A DNA stretch of 64,000 nucleotides from Prorocentrum cordatum (Eukaryota; Sar; Dinophyceae; Prorocentrales; Prorocentraceae), in the NCBI GenBank assembly GCA_963575745.1, contig CAUYUJ010020582.1:669083-733082 (forward strand), in the 5' to 3' direction. This document shows, piece by piece, positions 48,201-58,202 of the stretch. The position numbers and the translations under genes were made by a program. The notes below the pieces were generated by a model. The model was not told the origin of the DNA, ran no database searches, and worked only from the letters and a program-made list of their open reading frames with translations. Numbering within the stretch: position 1 is the stretch's first letter; each line of letters begins with the position of its first letter.

Positions 48201-50171
48201 CGGGCGGCGGCAGCGAGAACCGCGCCTTCGTGTCCGAGCTCTTGCAGCGCTGCAGCAGCTTGGCCCAGCGCACTGCTCGTTCACCCCCCTCCTATTGAGG
48301 ACAGTTTCGAAGTCTCTCGGGGATGTGCGTCGAAGTCGAAGCCCATCTGAGGCGTCTCAGGAGCGCTCGGGGAAGGGCTCGGGAGGCCATCGGGGAAAGC
48401 CACCGAAAGCGCCGGGGAGGCTCGCAAGGATCTACAGGGAGGGCCCAAGAGAGCTTCAAGAAAATTTGAAATCCAGTGAACTCTTAAGAGAAACCGCTGT
48501 TGGGTCGGCCATCACCTCCGGGCGCGCCTTGATGGTGCGATCCAGTCGCATCACCGCCAACGGGAGGGTTTGTTCGCCATGTCCCATTATGTTCGCCCAG
48601 AGGGTCTGTGGAGGCCTTCGGGCGAACAGAACGGGACAGGGCAAGGAATGGGGAAGACATGTCCGAATCTCCTGGGCCCCCCAGATGCTCGTCCGAAGAA
48701 TGCGGAGAGGTCCCAGGGTCATATCAATTGGCTGCTGTCCCAGGGGTCCGGTCTGCTTGGCCCGAAGAGTTTGCCAAGGCCCCTGGGGGAACAGAATGGC
48801 ACAGCATATCGGGCAAAGGGGGGCGGTAGCTGGCCTGTCAGACCCGGCGTTCGTCTTCTGCCCAAGCGGCGCGGGGCCCACGGGCCCCAGGGTTGGCGTC
48901 CCGCTGGGATTCCTCTTGTTCGCCCACAGGGTTGGAGGAGGCCTCCAGGCGAACAGAATGGGGCAGGACAATGAATGTGGGAGACTTGTCGCAAGCTCCC
49001 AGCCCCCCCAAGTGTGCGCCCGAAGGGTGTGGGGCCGCGTTGGCTCCCTCAAAGGGCCGTCTTGGAGCCGTCTAGGCCCGTCTTGAGGGCGCCGTTTGCC
49101 CTGATGGGGCCGTCTTGGTTCGTCGTGGGCCCCTCATGGGCGCGTCCGTAGGCCGTCCTGGGCCCATCGGGGTCCTCGTGGGGCTGTCTTGGAGCCGTCT
49201 GGGACCGTGAGGAGGCCGCCTTGGAGTCGTCTTGGGCCCCTCCTGTGCGCCTCCTTGGGCCGTCCTGGGCCCAGCAGGGGCCGTGTTGGCACCCTCTTGG
49301 GGCTGTCTTGGAGCCGTCTTGAGCCGTCGCAGCGCGCCTTGGGTTGTGCTGGGTCCGTCTTGGCCCGTCTTGGGGCCTTCCTGGGCGGTTCCTCGGACCC
49401 TCCTGGGACTTTCTGGGGCCTCTTGGTGCATCGGACCGCCGAAATGGCGGGAAACGCAAAGGGTGTAACAGTAAACAATGGAAAATTAACGATTTTTGCC
49501 AGCTGGGACTCTCTTGCCATCTTGGCCCGTCTTGAGGCCCCGAACGGGCGCGTCCTTGGGCCGTCCTGGGCGCACCCTCCTGGGACCGTCTTGGAATCGT
49601 CTTGGGCCGTCTTGAGCGCGCCTTGGGCCGTCCTGGGCCGGTCTGGGGCCGTGTTGGCACCCTCGCGGCGAGGAAGCTCGGAGGCGGGCTCGAGGCCTCT
49701 TCGGGGCCATTTTGGAAGCTGTTGGGGCCTCTGTAGGGGCCTCGTTTGGGCTCCTTGGGAGCCTCCTGGGGCCTCTTCGGGGGATTCTTGGCGGCCCCTT
49801 GGGGCCTCTTGGGGGCCTGTTTGGGCCTCCTGGCGCCCTCTTGGGGCGGAAGGCTCGGATTTTCGGTCCGTGGTCCCCCTCTTGGCCCCCTCTTGGGCCT
49901 GTCTTCGGGCCCTCGTGGGCCGTCTTGAGCGTCTCTTGGGTCGTCTTGGGGCCCTCTTGGGCTGTCTTGGGGCGCTCTTGGAAACCTCTTGGGCCGTTCT
50001 GGGGCGCTCTTGGAGGCCTCTTGGGCCGTCTTCGAGCGTCGGAAAGCGGAAAAGGCGAGAAGGCCAAAATCCTTCCAAAACCGTCGTAAAGCGGACGATT
50101 TTGAGGCCCAAAACCGTCCAAAACCTCCTGAGGCGGTCCCCTCGTCCGCCCCCCTCGCTTCGAAGCAGTTT
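48135..50171. repeat. Segmental duplication, copy B
   Basis: Near-identical to 41637-43673. At its right end it stops at GAAGCAGTTTTTA, after which the sequence switches to the start of the gene-cluster unit (CCTAACAGCGAAGACTGATA at 50173), while copy A continues differently. Confidence 0.9.
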
Positions 50172-50172
50172 T

Positions 50173-50290
50173 TACCTAACAGCGAAGACTGATAGGTTTC
50201 TAGTGGTCTCAAAAGAGCTCACAGATCACTCCACAGGGGGGTCCGGGCAGGTGTTGGGGCGTTTCCGGGCGGCATGAGCCGGGCTCGTTT
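50173..50290. repeat. Gene-cluster unit head, copy 1
   Basis: About 115 bases starting CCTAACAGCGAAGACTGATA recur at 57191-57305 with few changes. They mark the same point upstream of each endonuclease-like gene. Confidence 0.8.
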
Positions 50291-50291
50291 T

Positions 50292-50735
50292 TCACCAACA
50301 GTCACACACTTCGTGCTCTTCGCCTTCCCAGAACTCCATTCCCAGGCCACATTCTGGGGGCCGGATGCAACTGTAGGCCACTTCGTGCTCTTCGACATCC
50401 CAGAACGCCATTCCCGGGCCACATTCTGGGGGGCCGGATGCAACTGTAGGCCACTTCGTGCTCTTCGACATCCCAGAACGCCATTCCCTGGCCACATTCT
50501 GGATGCCCGGAGCCAACTGTAGGCCACTTCGTGTTCTTCCATTTCCCAGAACTCCATTCCCGGGCCACATTTTGGATGCCCGGAGCCAACTGTAAGCCAC
50601 TTCGTGCTCTTCGAGTTCCCAGAACTCCATTCCTGGGCTACATTTTGGATGCCCAGAGCCAACTCTAGTCCACTTCCTGGTCTTCGAGTTCCCAGAACTC
50701 CATTGCCGGGCAACATTTTGAATAGCCAGACGCTT
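50292..50735. repeat. Minisatellite upstream of EEP gene 1
   Basis: Units of about 60-75 bases, each with CCAGAACTCCATTCCCGGGC and CACTTCGTGCTCTTCGA. The same array precedes the second gene. Confidence 0.85.
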
Positions 50736-50851
50736 CATATTCCTTCCGCCACAGCTGTGTTTGGTTCAGGACTTGCTAGTGACACTGCAGTCCTCTGCAT
50801 TCAATTGGCCACTACATTCATTCACTGCAGTCCACTGAGTTTTTGATTGCA

Positions 50852-53038
50852 ATGGCGTTCCCCTGGCCGTACCCCCATGTCCAACGTTCATCCGCAGCCT
50901 CTGCTCCGCGAGGCTCGTCCGAAGTGTCGCCGCCTCGCGGTGCTTCTCAGCCTGCGCCGCCTCGCGGTGCTTCTCAGCCTGCGGAGGAAGGTGGACAGAC
51001 GCCTGGTTCTGGCGCTGTGCAGCCTGCGTCTTTCACGGTCGCCTCGTTCAATTTCGGGTTCGAGCAGGGCATGATGACTGGTAAGCAGGCGGCCACTCAC
51101 TGCGCTAACTTCGGAAGGTTGTGCGCCAAGATAGTGGAGACCGCTGATGCTGATATGGTCTGTGGCTGCGAGGTCGGTGCGTTCCGTGAAGGCTTTCGCC
51201 GAGCAGGGATCAACGTGACAGACATCCTCAGTAAGCCTTTCGGTGATGGCATTCGCTTCTTGGAGGTCGACAACTACTTGACTCTCTGGGGGTTCCGCGG
51301 TGCTTCTCAGCCTGCGGAACTGACTCTGTGCGAAGACAGCAAAGTTTACAGGCCTCCTAGCGGCCGAGATATTGATGCTGTTATTTCACATTTTGAGGTG
51401 AACAAACCAGGCCATGACAAGTTCCACGTGGTGATCGCCAACATGCACATCGTGTGCGGCAAGAAACCGCCGAGCATCCAGACTCGAAAGCGGACGGTTC
51501 GCCATCTCCGCTTGCACCTGGACGGCCTGGCCAAGATTCTTGAGAATCTAAACGAGGCAGTCGTTGTGCTTGTAGTCGGCGACGACAACCTCACTTTCCA
51601 GGAGGCGCGGGAGGCTTACCAGCGCGAGCAGAACGACGAGAAGGAATGGGAGGTCCATGCCACTCCGGCCGACCTCAAAGGCGACCACGTCGCGGTCTGC
51701 GGAGCAGTCGCCCGTTTCTGCTCCATTGCCGTTGGCGCGTCTTTTACGGATCGTGGCATGCGCAACGACGCACACGATGCGGTGGCGGTTGTGCTCACTC
51801 TCCCTGGTGCTATTCAGCCTGGGGAGAGCAAGAGGCGGAAGATTGTCGTCGAAAACGTCTCCGACGCCGACGTCAGCGTACAGGCGGACCGCGAGTCTTC
51901 TGTGCATTGGGATCGGTCGCCGAGTTCTACTCCTCCGCTTTCACCGACTTCACCGGGTGATCCCGACTACGTCGAGGATGTCGTTCAGAATCGCGCGGAC
52001 GACTTGCACAGGGAGCTGAGGCAGCTTTGGGACGACAGGTACGACGAGGAGTACGATCCGAAAGTCCTCCATCATCTCAGTCTCTTGCTTTTCAAAAAGA
52101 GGAAGTCCACGGAGCCAGCGGACACTGATCCAGCTGGCGCTCCTCAGCCTGGCTCGGAATATGACACGGCCTTTGCGTCTCAGGAGGAGACTGGCCGAGC
52201 CATTCTCTCTGTCCTTAAGCTTCGACATGACTTTCTGCGGAGCAAGAACATCGACGACATGCGCTACGTTCTCACGGAGCCTGAGCGCCAGGAATTGGTC
52301 AGAGTAGCTCGCGACCATTACGAGCAGTCGCGGCAGCAGCGTGCGCTTCAGGAACGGGATATCGAAAAGGGAAAAGCGAAAGGCAAGTCTGCGCCACAAG
52401 GGGGCCATGCGGTTCCGCAGGGTCCGAACAAAGGGCCAGGCGGTAAGAAAGGTTCTCACGGTGCTTCTCAGCCTGCGGGAAAAGGTGGCCAGGCCAAGGG
52501 TGCAGGTCTGGGTAGCGTCGCCAAGTTTGTGAAAGACCAGAAGCGTAAGCGGTGGCATCGCCATTTGCAACGTGTGGCCGGTACTAAACAGATCTGGGAG
52601 GTGCTGGCCTTCTCAGGGCGCTTCGACGTTGATTTGTTAACGCAAGCGTTGCAAGCTGATCACAGTGAGGGCCGTGATGCAGCAGTTCCCGAGGAAGCTC
52701 TGCGGCAACAGCGGCGCCGGCTGCACCACCAGAAGGCCGAGGCCATCGCGCGCTACAACGAGGGGGAGCGGCTTTCCCTCCATCTGTCTGCCCAGGCTGG
52801 CCAGGCAAAGCCGAACTTCACGCGCAGGCAGCTGGACGTGTTGCAGATGTTTGAGAGCGGAGCGCTGCTTCAAATCCGCAACCAAGCGATTCTGGCGTGC
52901 GGGCACGGCCGTCTGTTCAGGGGCGATGGCGACTACCTGGACATCGGCGGCAGCACGGGCGGTGGCTCCAGGCGCATCATCGATTCTTGGCAGCCGCCGG
53001 ACTGGCGTGACTTCCTCCCAGACGATCAGGACATCTGA
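50852..53038 (+). CDS. EEP-superfamily (endonuclease/exonuclease/phosphatase)-like protein, copy 1
   Basis: 731 codons counted from an ATG at 50843. I prefer the ATG at 50852 (MAFPWPY), because similarity to copy 2 begins around it. EEP-like motifs (numbering from 50843): FNFG (N70), CE (E110), VIANMH (N200, H202), VVGDDNLT (D248, N249) and RNDAHDAV (D309/H311, an altered SDH motif). EEP enzymes cut phosphodiester or phosphomonoester bonds in nucleic acids, lipids or inositol phosphates; the substrate cannot be told. The C-terminal half (330-731) is charged, with no recognised domain and no RT. GASQPA peptides at five places come from inserted mini-hairpins. Paralogue of 58203-60470. Confidence 0.65.
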   Translation: MAFPWPYPHVQRSSAASAPRGSSEVSPPRGASQPAPPRGASQPAEEGGQTPGSGAVQPASFTVASFNFGFEQGMMTGKQAATHCANFGRLCAKIVETADADMVCGCEVGAFREGFRRAGINVTDILSKPFGDGIRFLEVDNYLTLWGFRGASQPAELTLCEDSKVYRPPSGRDIDAVISHFEVNKPGHDKFHVVIANMHIVCGKKPPSIQTRKRTVRHLRLHLDGLAKILENLNEAVVVLVVGDDNLTFQEAREAYQREQNDEKEWEVHATPADLKGDHVAVCGAVARFCSIAVGASFTDRGMRNDAHDAVAVVLTLPGAIQPGESKRRKIVVENVSDADVSVQADRESSVHWDRSPSSTPPLSPTSPGDPDYVEDVVQNRADDLHRELRQLWDDRYDEEYDPKVLHHLSLLLFKKRKSTEPADTDPAGAPQPGSEYDTAFASQEETGRAILSVLKLRHDFLRSKNIDDMRYVLTEPERQELVRVARDHYEQSRQQRALQERDIEKGKAKGKSAPQGGHAVPQGPNKGPGGKKGSHGASQPAGKGGQAKGAGLGSVAKFVKDQKRKRWHRHLQRVAGTKQIWEVLAFSGRFDVDLLTQALQADHSEGRDAAVPEEALRQQRRRLHHQKAEAIARYNEGERLSLHLSAQAGQAKPNFTRRQLDVLQMFESGALLQIRNQAILACGHGRLFRGDGDYLDIGGSTGGGSRRIIDSWQPPDWRDFLPDDQDI

Positions 53039-53169
53039 GTTTTGCAAGTCTCCCTGCCCGCGGTGCTTCTCAGCCTGCGGTCTGCCGCTCTCCAGCTGCG
53101 GTCTCGAGCAGTAGTGTTCGAAAGCATGCGAGTTCCTGCGGTGCTTCTCAGCCTGCAGGTTTCGCATCC

Positions 53170-53580
53170 TGCGCTCTGCAGTACAAGTGCTTTTCAGCAT
53201 GCGACATCCTGCGGTGCTTCTCAGCCTGCAGGGTTCGCAACGTGCGGTTTGCAATGCATTCCTTTTCAGTATGCGAGTTCCTGCGGTGTTTCTCAGGCTG
53301 CAGGGCTCCGAGGCTCTTCGCTTCGATGCCAATGTTTTCAGACACCGTAGCTCCGTTCCGTAAACGTCTTTCAAGAGCCGCTCGCAACCTTTTGCAGCTG
53401 GCTGTCTGCACGCTTCGCCGGCTTTTGCTGCGCGGACAATTTTCTCACACACGTCAGCGCCGTTTGTAGGCGTCAGAAAAACTTGTAGACATTCACGAAG
53501 GGCTCAGTCTGTATATCGTCACATCATTACATACGCAGTCGTCGAACACATCGGTGTACATTCAGCGCTTTGTCCTTCTA
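53170..53580. repeat. Shared 3' module, copy 1
   Basis: About 410 bases starting GCGCTCTGCAGTAC and ending CAGCGCTTTGTCCTTCTA, repeated at 56155-56598 and 60604-61046. It follows a coding region in each case and so behaves like a shared 3' region. It contains family-2 mini-hairpins. Confidence 0.85.
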
Positions 53581-53619
53581 CAGCATTCTTTCCGTTGATA
53601 ACAGTGTTCTGATGGGTTC

Positions 53620-54702
53620 GCTTCGTTCTAAAAGCGTTGATAGCAGTGTCTCGTTTGCGACCAACTCATTCTATATCAACTCACTGATACCGAGTTTCCT
53701 TTCACCATAAGTGAATGCATACCAGTGTATGTTGGTTACTACAAAAGTGGGTTCCTACAACCGACTTCATGATCGCTATCATCATCGCAGATTTCACTCA
53801 TCCTCATCCCCACGACTGGTTCACGTTGGCCTGCGGTGCTTCTCAGCCTGCAGTTCCTTTCGTTACACTGTAGTTGAAGCCGTTCATGGCAGTGACTCGT
53901 TAAAAGACAACTTTAGTATTGGGGGAAGTGTCGATAGCAGCGTTTCTTTTTACTTATACAAAGCAAAGAAAAAGAAAACAAAAAAAAAAAGTAAAAGAAA
54001 AACGATGAAAAAGAAGAAAAAACAAAAACCTTAAAAAAAGAAACAAGAATAAAAAAGAGAAAAGATTACAAAAAATCAAATAAGAAAAACAACAAAAAGA
54101 AAAAAAAAAAAAACAAGAAGCAAAAAAGAAAATAAAAAAAAAAAAAAAAAACAGACAAAAAAAAAAAAAAGAAAAAAAAAAAAAAAACAACAAAAAACAA
54201 GAAATAACAAACAAACATGCGTTGATAGCAGTGTCTCGTTTGTGGACAACTCATTATATATCAACTCATTCATGCAGAGTTTCTTTTCGCAGCAAGTGAA
54301 TGCACAGCAGTGTATCTGCATTACTGGCCCCCACTCCATTATCACTATCATCATCAACGATTTCCTACGCGCGCGTGCGCGGCGGTCGCCATGAGTGAAT
54401 AGTTTGCAGAGACTTCTCGCATTGATACCCATGGGTCACTTCAGAGTGAACTCATTTGTGATCTTCTTTCATTGGAAGTTGAATCGGTTGATGGCAGTGC
54501 CTCGTTTAAACTCCACTTTGGTATTGCTATTAGTGTCAATGCCAGCGTTTCTTTTTAATTGTGCAAGCGTTGATAGCAGTGTCTCGTTTGTGGTTAGTTA
54601 TAACAGCGTTGACAGCAGTGTCTCGTTTGCGGACACCTCATTGTACATCAACTCGCTGATACCGGGTTTCCTATCAACACCATCATCATCATCCTTAACC
54701 AT
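53620..54702. repeat. GTTGATAGCAGTGTCTCGTTTG minisatellite region
   Basis: Irregular tandem units containing TGATAGCAGTGTCTCGTTTG and CAACTCATTGTATATCAACT. The same region follows gene 2 (61060-62465). Copies diverge abruptly at 54702 / 62465, after CATCATCATCCTTAACC. Confidence 0.8.
53945..54215. repeat. A-rich low-complexity insert, about 270 bp
   Basis: Runs of A broken by G and C, present in copy 1 of the minisatellite region only. Confidence 0.85.
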
Positions 54703-54764
54703 GTTTGCTCGACTTTCACCTGGCCGTCCAGCCGCGGCGGTGCTCCTCAGCCTGCCTTGTCACA

Positions 54765-56148
54765 ATGCCAGCACGCGGCAAGGCATCGCCCCCGCCACCC
54801 CCAGCCCCGTGCGATGGCCCGTGGGAGATTCTGCCGGATCCGCCCGCACCGACTCCTCAGCCAGGTGTCGACGTGGTCTTTGAGCAGGCTCACCTCGAAG
54901 ACATCCGCCGTGCACCAGGGATGGGCGGCAAGACCGCCTGCCAGGGGCAGCGCGCGCTGCGCGCCGAGTGCATTGTCAACAACTTGTCGTTCAAAGACGT
55001 AACAAACGACCCGTCCTACGACTGGAAGCAACTGCTTCGGTCTGCCGCTCCGGGTTTCGCTGAGCGCATAATCGGGCAGGGCATCGCCCAGGTTCTCTTT
55101 CGCATCATCGAGACAGAGCGCGACCCTAACTACTCCAACACGGATGGCCACGGCAGGCACTTCTTCGAGTTCCGTCGTGCAGACGTTTCAGCCATGCGCC
55201 TGCATTACCATAAGAACGGCCGACCCGATGAGCCCACCTATGTCGGTCCACCACGCGCCGTTGCTCAGCCTGCCGTGCCTGAGCCTGGCGCTGCTCAGCC
55301 TCATGTTCCTCGTGGCGGCGCTGCCCAGACTGCCGCGCCTGACGGTGGCGCTGCTCAGCCTGCCGAGACTGGCGGTGATGCCCCACTGCTCTTCACACAG
55401 GAGCACCTGCAAGAGGCAGCCTGCTCGCGCCAGATTGTGGGCCGCGACGAAGCCAGCGCCGCTCTCCAATCGCTGTTGCACTACCACCATGGCGAGACTG
55501 CCCCAGGTGCTGTTGACATCACAGATGGCTCAGCATTTGACTGGCTTCGATGGGTGGCACATATCGAAGGTGCGCGCGACGTCATCCGCAATGGCGTCCA
55601 CAGGGTCTACGCTGTCCGCTGGAATCCGCACTGGGCTCAGAGGCCGTCTTCTGCTACGGCAACAACACCTACAGCGCACTGGTGCCCCGCAAATCGCGCT
55701 ACACAGGCTCGTGGAGCCACGCGCGAATTGTGACTCACCGGAACGCCAATTGGGTGACCGAGCCGTTGCTATCTGCGGCCCCTGTGGCAGCTACGCCGTG
55801 GCTGGTGTTGCGGGATCAAATAACCTGGGAGTGATCTCTGGCAAACGAGATGTGGTGCTTCTCAGCCTGCACTCATGTGACACGCAATGCCGTGCCCTGA
55901 AATCGCGTGGTGTTTCTCAGCCTGCACTCGCAGGTCCTTCGGAGGTCAATTGTTATGAGTTCGGCACGGTCTCGGTCAAGTACAGCATGCTGTGGGGATC
56001 CCGAGATGGGGCCTGGCTCAAGGTGCTCAAGACGTACTGGAGTGTCCCAGAGCCGGAGTGCCAGCTGATCCTCGGGAGTTGGAACGGCATTTTCAGGCCG
56101 TGGCCGGACACGTTCTGGATCAGGACGGGGGGTCCGAGCCCGAGATAG
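54765..56148 (+). pseudogene. Unknown protein gene with two frame changes
   Basis: The frame is open from 54705; the ATG at 54765 (MPARGKASPP) is the likely start, since the preceding codons are a mini-hairpin. Protein-like sequence (VVFEQAHLEDIRRAPG, FRIIETERDPNYSN, SAFDWLRWVAHIEG) runs to about 55630. It then continues in a second frame (FCYGNNTYSALVPRKSRYTG, to about 55765) and a third (GPCGSYAVAGV ... YSMLWGSRDGAWLKVLKTYW ... WNGIFRPWPDTFW, stop at 56148). Two indels, sequencing errors or unseen introns could explain this. A hairpin-derived Ala/Pro/Gln-rich linker lies at 55250-55380. No family was recognised. Confidence 0.5.
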
Positions 56149-56154
56149 ATGCTA

Positions 56155-56598
56155 GCGCTCTGCAGTACAAGTGCTTTTCAGCATGCGACATCCTGCGGTG
56201 CTTCTCAGCCTGCAGGGTTCGCAGCGTGCGGTTTGCAATGCATTCCTTTTCAGAATGCGAGTTCCTGCGGTGTTTCTCAGGTTGCAGGGCTCCGAGGCTC
56301 TTCCCTTCGATGCCAATGTTTTCAGACACCGTAGCTCCGTTCCGTAAACATCTTCCAAGAGCCGCTCGCAACTTTTTGCAGCTGGCGGTCTGCAGACGTA
56401 GTCTGTCTCAGCATGCGAGCTCCCGCACGCTTCGCCGGCTTTTGCTGCGCGGACAATTTTCTCACACACGTCAGCGCCGTTTGTAGGCGTCAGAAAAAAC
56501 ATGTAGACATTCACGAAGGGCTCAGTCTGTATATCGTCACATCATTACATCCGCAGTCGTCGAACACATCGGTGTACATTCAGCGCTTTGTCCTTCTA
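56155..56598. repeat. Shared 3' module, copy 2
   Basis: Second copy of the 53170-53580 module, placed right after the frameshifted gene. Confidence 0.85.
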
Positions 56599-56604
56599 GC
56601 TGGG

Positions 56605-56938
56605 TCGCTTCGTGCTGAGGCTGAGGCTGATGCAGGCTGAGGCTGAGGCAGGCTGAGGCTGAGGCCGAGGCCGACGGCAGACTGAGCCTGAGGCTGAAGC
56701 AGGCTGAGGCTGAGGCAGAGGCAGGCTGAGGCTGAGGCTGAGGCAGGCTGATGCTGAGGCAGGCTGAGGCTGAGGCTGAGGCTGAATGCAGGCTGAGGCT
56801 GAGGCAGCCTGAGGCTGAGGCTGAGGCTGAAGGCAGACTGAGGCTGAGGCTGAAGCAGGCTGAGGCTGAGGCTGAGGCATGCTGAGGCTGAGGCAGGCTG
56901 AGGCTGAGGCTGAGGCAGGCTGAGGCTGAGGCTGTGAC
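56605..56938. repeat. GAGGCTGAGGCAGGCT minisatellite
   Basis: Six-base GAGGCT units with CAGGCT spacers for about 330 bases. The minus-strand Ser/Ala/Leu/Pro/Gln frames are repeat products. Confidence 0.9.
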
Positions 56939-56939
56939 T

Positions 56940-57190
56940 GCAACTGCCGTTGCCACTGCGACTGTCATCGCGAATGCGACTACGACTGCGAGAACAGCAG
57001 AATTCTACAACTGGATTCTCATCCGAATCTTAAGGGGAATGCTTCCAGATATGCTCCTACACATGGCTGTTAGGTTGCTTTGCCGGGATAATTTTACTTC
57101 GGCTTTGGCCCCATTTTGGCATCCTGAGGGGGCCGCGCTCATTTTCCTTCATAGCAAAATCATTGATTGTACGAAGGTGTTGGTCTCATT
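56940..57190. other. Short spacer, no gene seen
   Basis: Unique sequence between the minisatellite and the second unit head; no motif. Confidence 0.4.
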
Positions 57191-57305
57191 ACCTAACAGC
57201 GAAGACTGATAGGTTTCTAGTTGACTCAAAAGAGCTCACAGATCACTCCACAGGGGGGTCCGGGCAGGTGTTGGGAGTTGCCGGGCGGCAGGTGCCGGGC
57301 TCGTT
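57191..57305. repeat. Gene-cluster unit head, copy 2
   Basis: Matches 50173-50290. Confidence 0.8.
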
Positions 57306-57313
57306 TTTCGCCA

Positions 57314-58120
57314 ACAGTCACACACTTCGTGCTCTTCGATTTCCCAGAACTCCATTCCCAGGCCACATTCTGGAGGGCCGAATGCAACAGTCACACACTT
57401 CGTGCTCTTCGAGTTCCCAGAACTCCATTCCCGGGCCACATTCTGGAGGGCCGGATGCAACAGTCACACACTTCGTGCCCTTCGAGCTCCCAGAACTCCA
57501 TTCCCGGGCCACATTCTGGAGGGCCGGATGCAACAGTCACACACTTCGTGCTCTTCGAGTTCCCAGAATTCCATTCCCGGGCCACATTTTGGATGCCCGG
57601 AGCCAACTGTAGGCCACTTCCTGGTCTTCGAGTTCCCAGAACTCCATTCCCGGGCCACATTTTGAATAGCCGGACGCAACAGCTATACAATTCTTCGTAC
57701 TTGACACCCCAGAACCTTATTCCCGGGCCACATTCTGATTAACGGGATGCAACAGAAATGCATTTCGAGCTCTTTGGCATCCCAGAACCCCATTTCCAGG
57801 CCACATTCGGAATAACAGGATGCAAGAGTCAAACACTTCGTGTCCGAGACCTCCCAGAACGCCATTCCCAGGCTACATTTGGAACAATTGCACACAAGAG
57901 GTATACACGCCGGGTTATCTGGCTGTCTGGAACGGCAATCCCGGGATACATTCAGAGTAATCCCACGCGACAGTCACACACTTTGTGCTTTGTGACCTCT
58001 CAGAGCTTCATATCTGGGCGACACTCCTGGGCAACACTCGTTCTCACACGATCATGCAACACTCATACACAGTGTCCTTGTCGTCTTGTCACATCTCAAC
58101 TTTCAATTCCCTGACACAAC
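57314..58120. repeat. 73-bp minisatellite upstream of EEP gene 2
   Basis: CCCAG landmarks at 57416, 57489 and 57562 give an exact 73-base period. Units are near-identical to about 57670 and then decay into diverged units (CCAGAACCCCATTTCCAGGC and similar) to about 58120. Confidence 0.9.
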
Positions 58121-58202
58121 CGTCACACACACACTGATTTCTCTGAGTTTTCACTAGGTTAGTCTCGGGTCACATCTAATATTCCTTCCGCGACAGCCGT
58201 GC

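Noticed and set aside
53954-54432. Phe-rich minus-strand frames
   Set aside because: Product of the A-rich tract.
56537-56968. Ser/Ala/Leu/Pro/Gln-rich frames over the GAGGCT repeat
   Set aside because: Minisatellite translation only.
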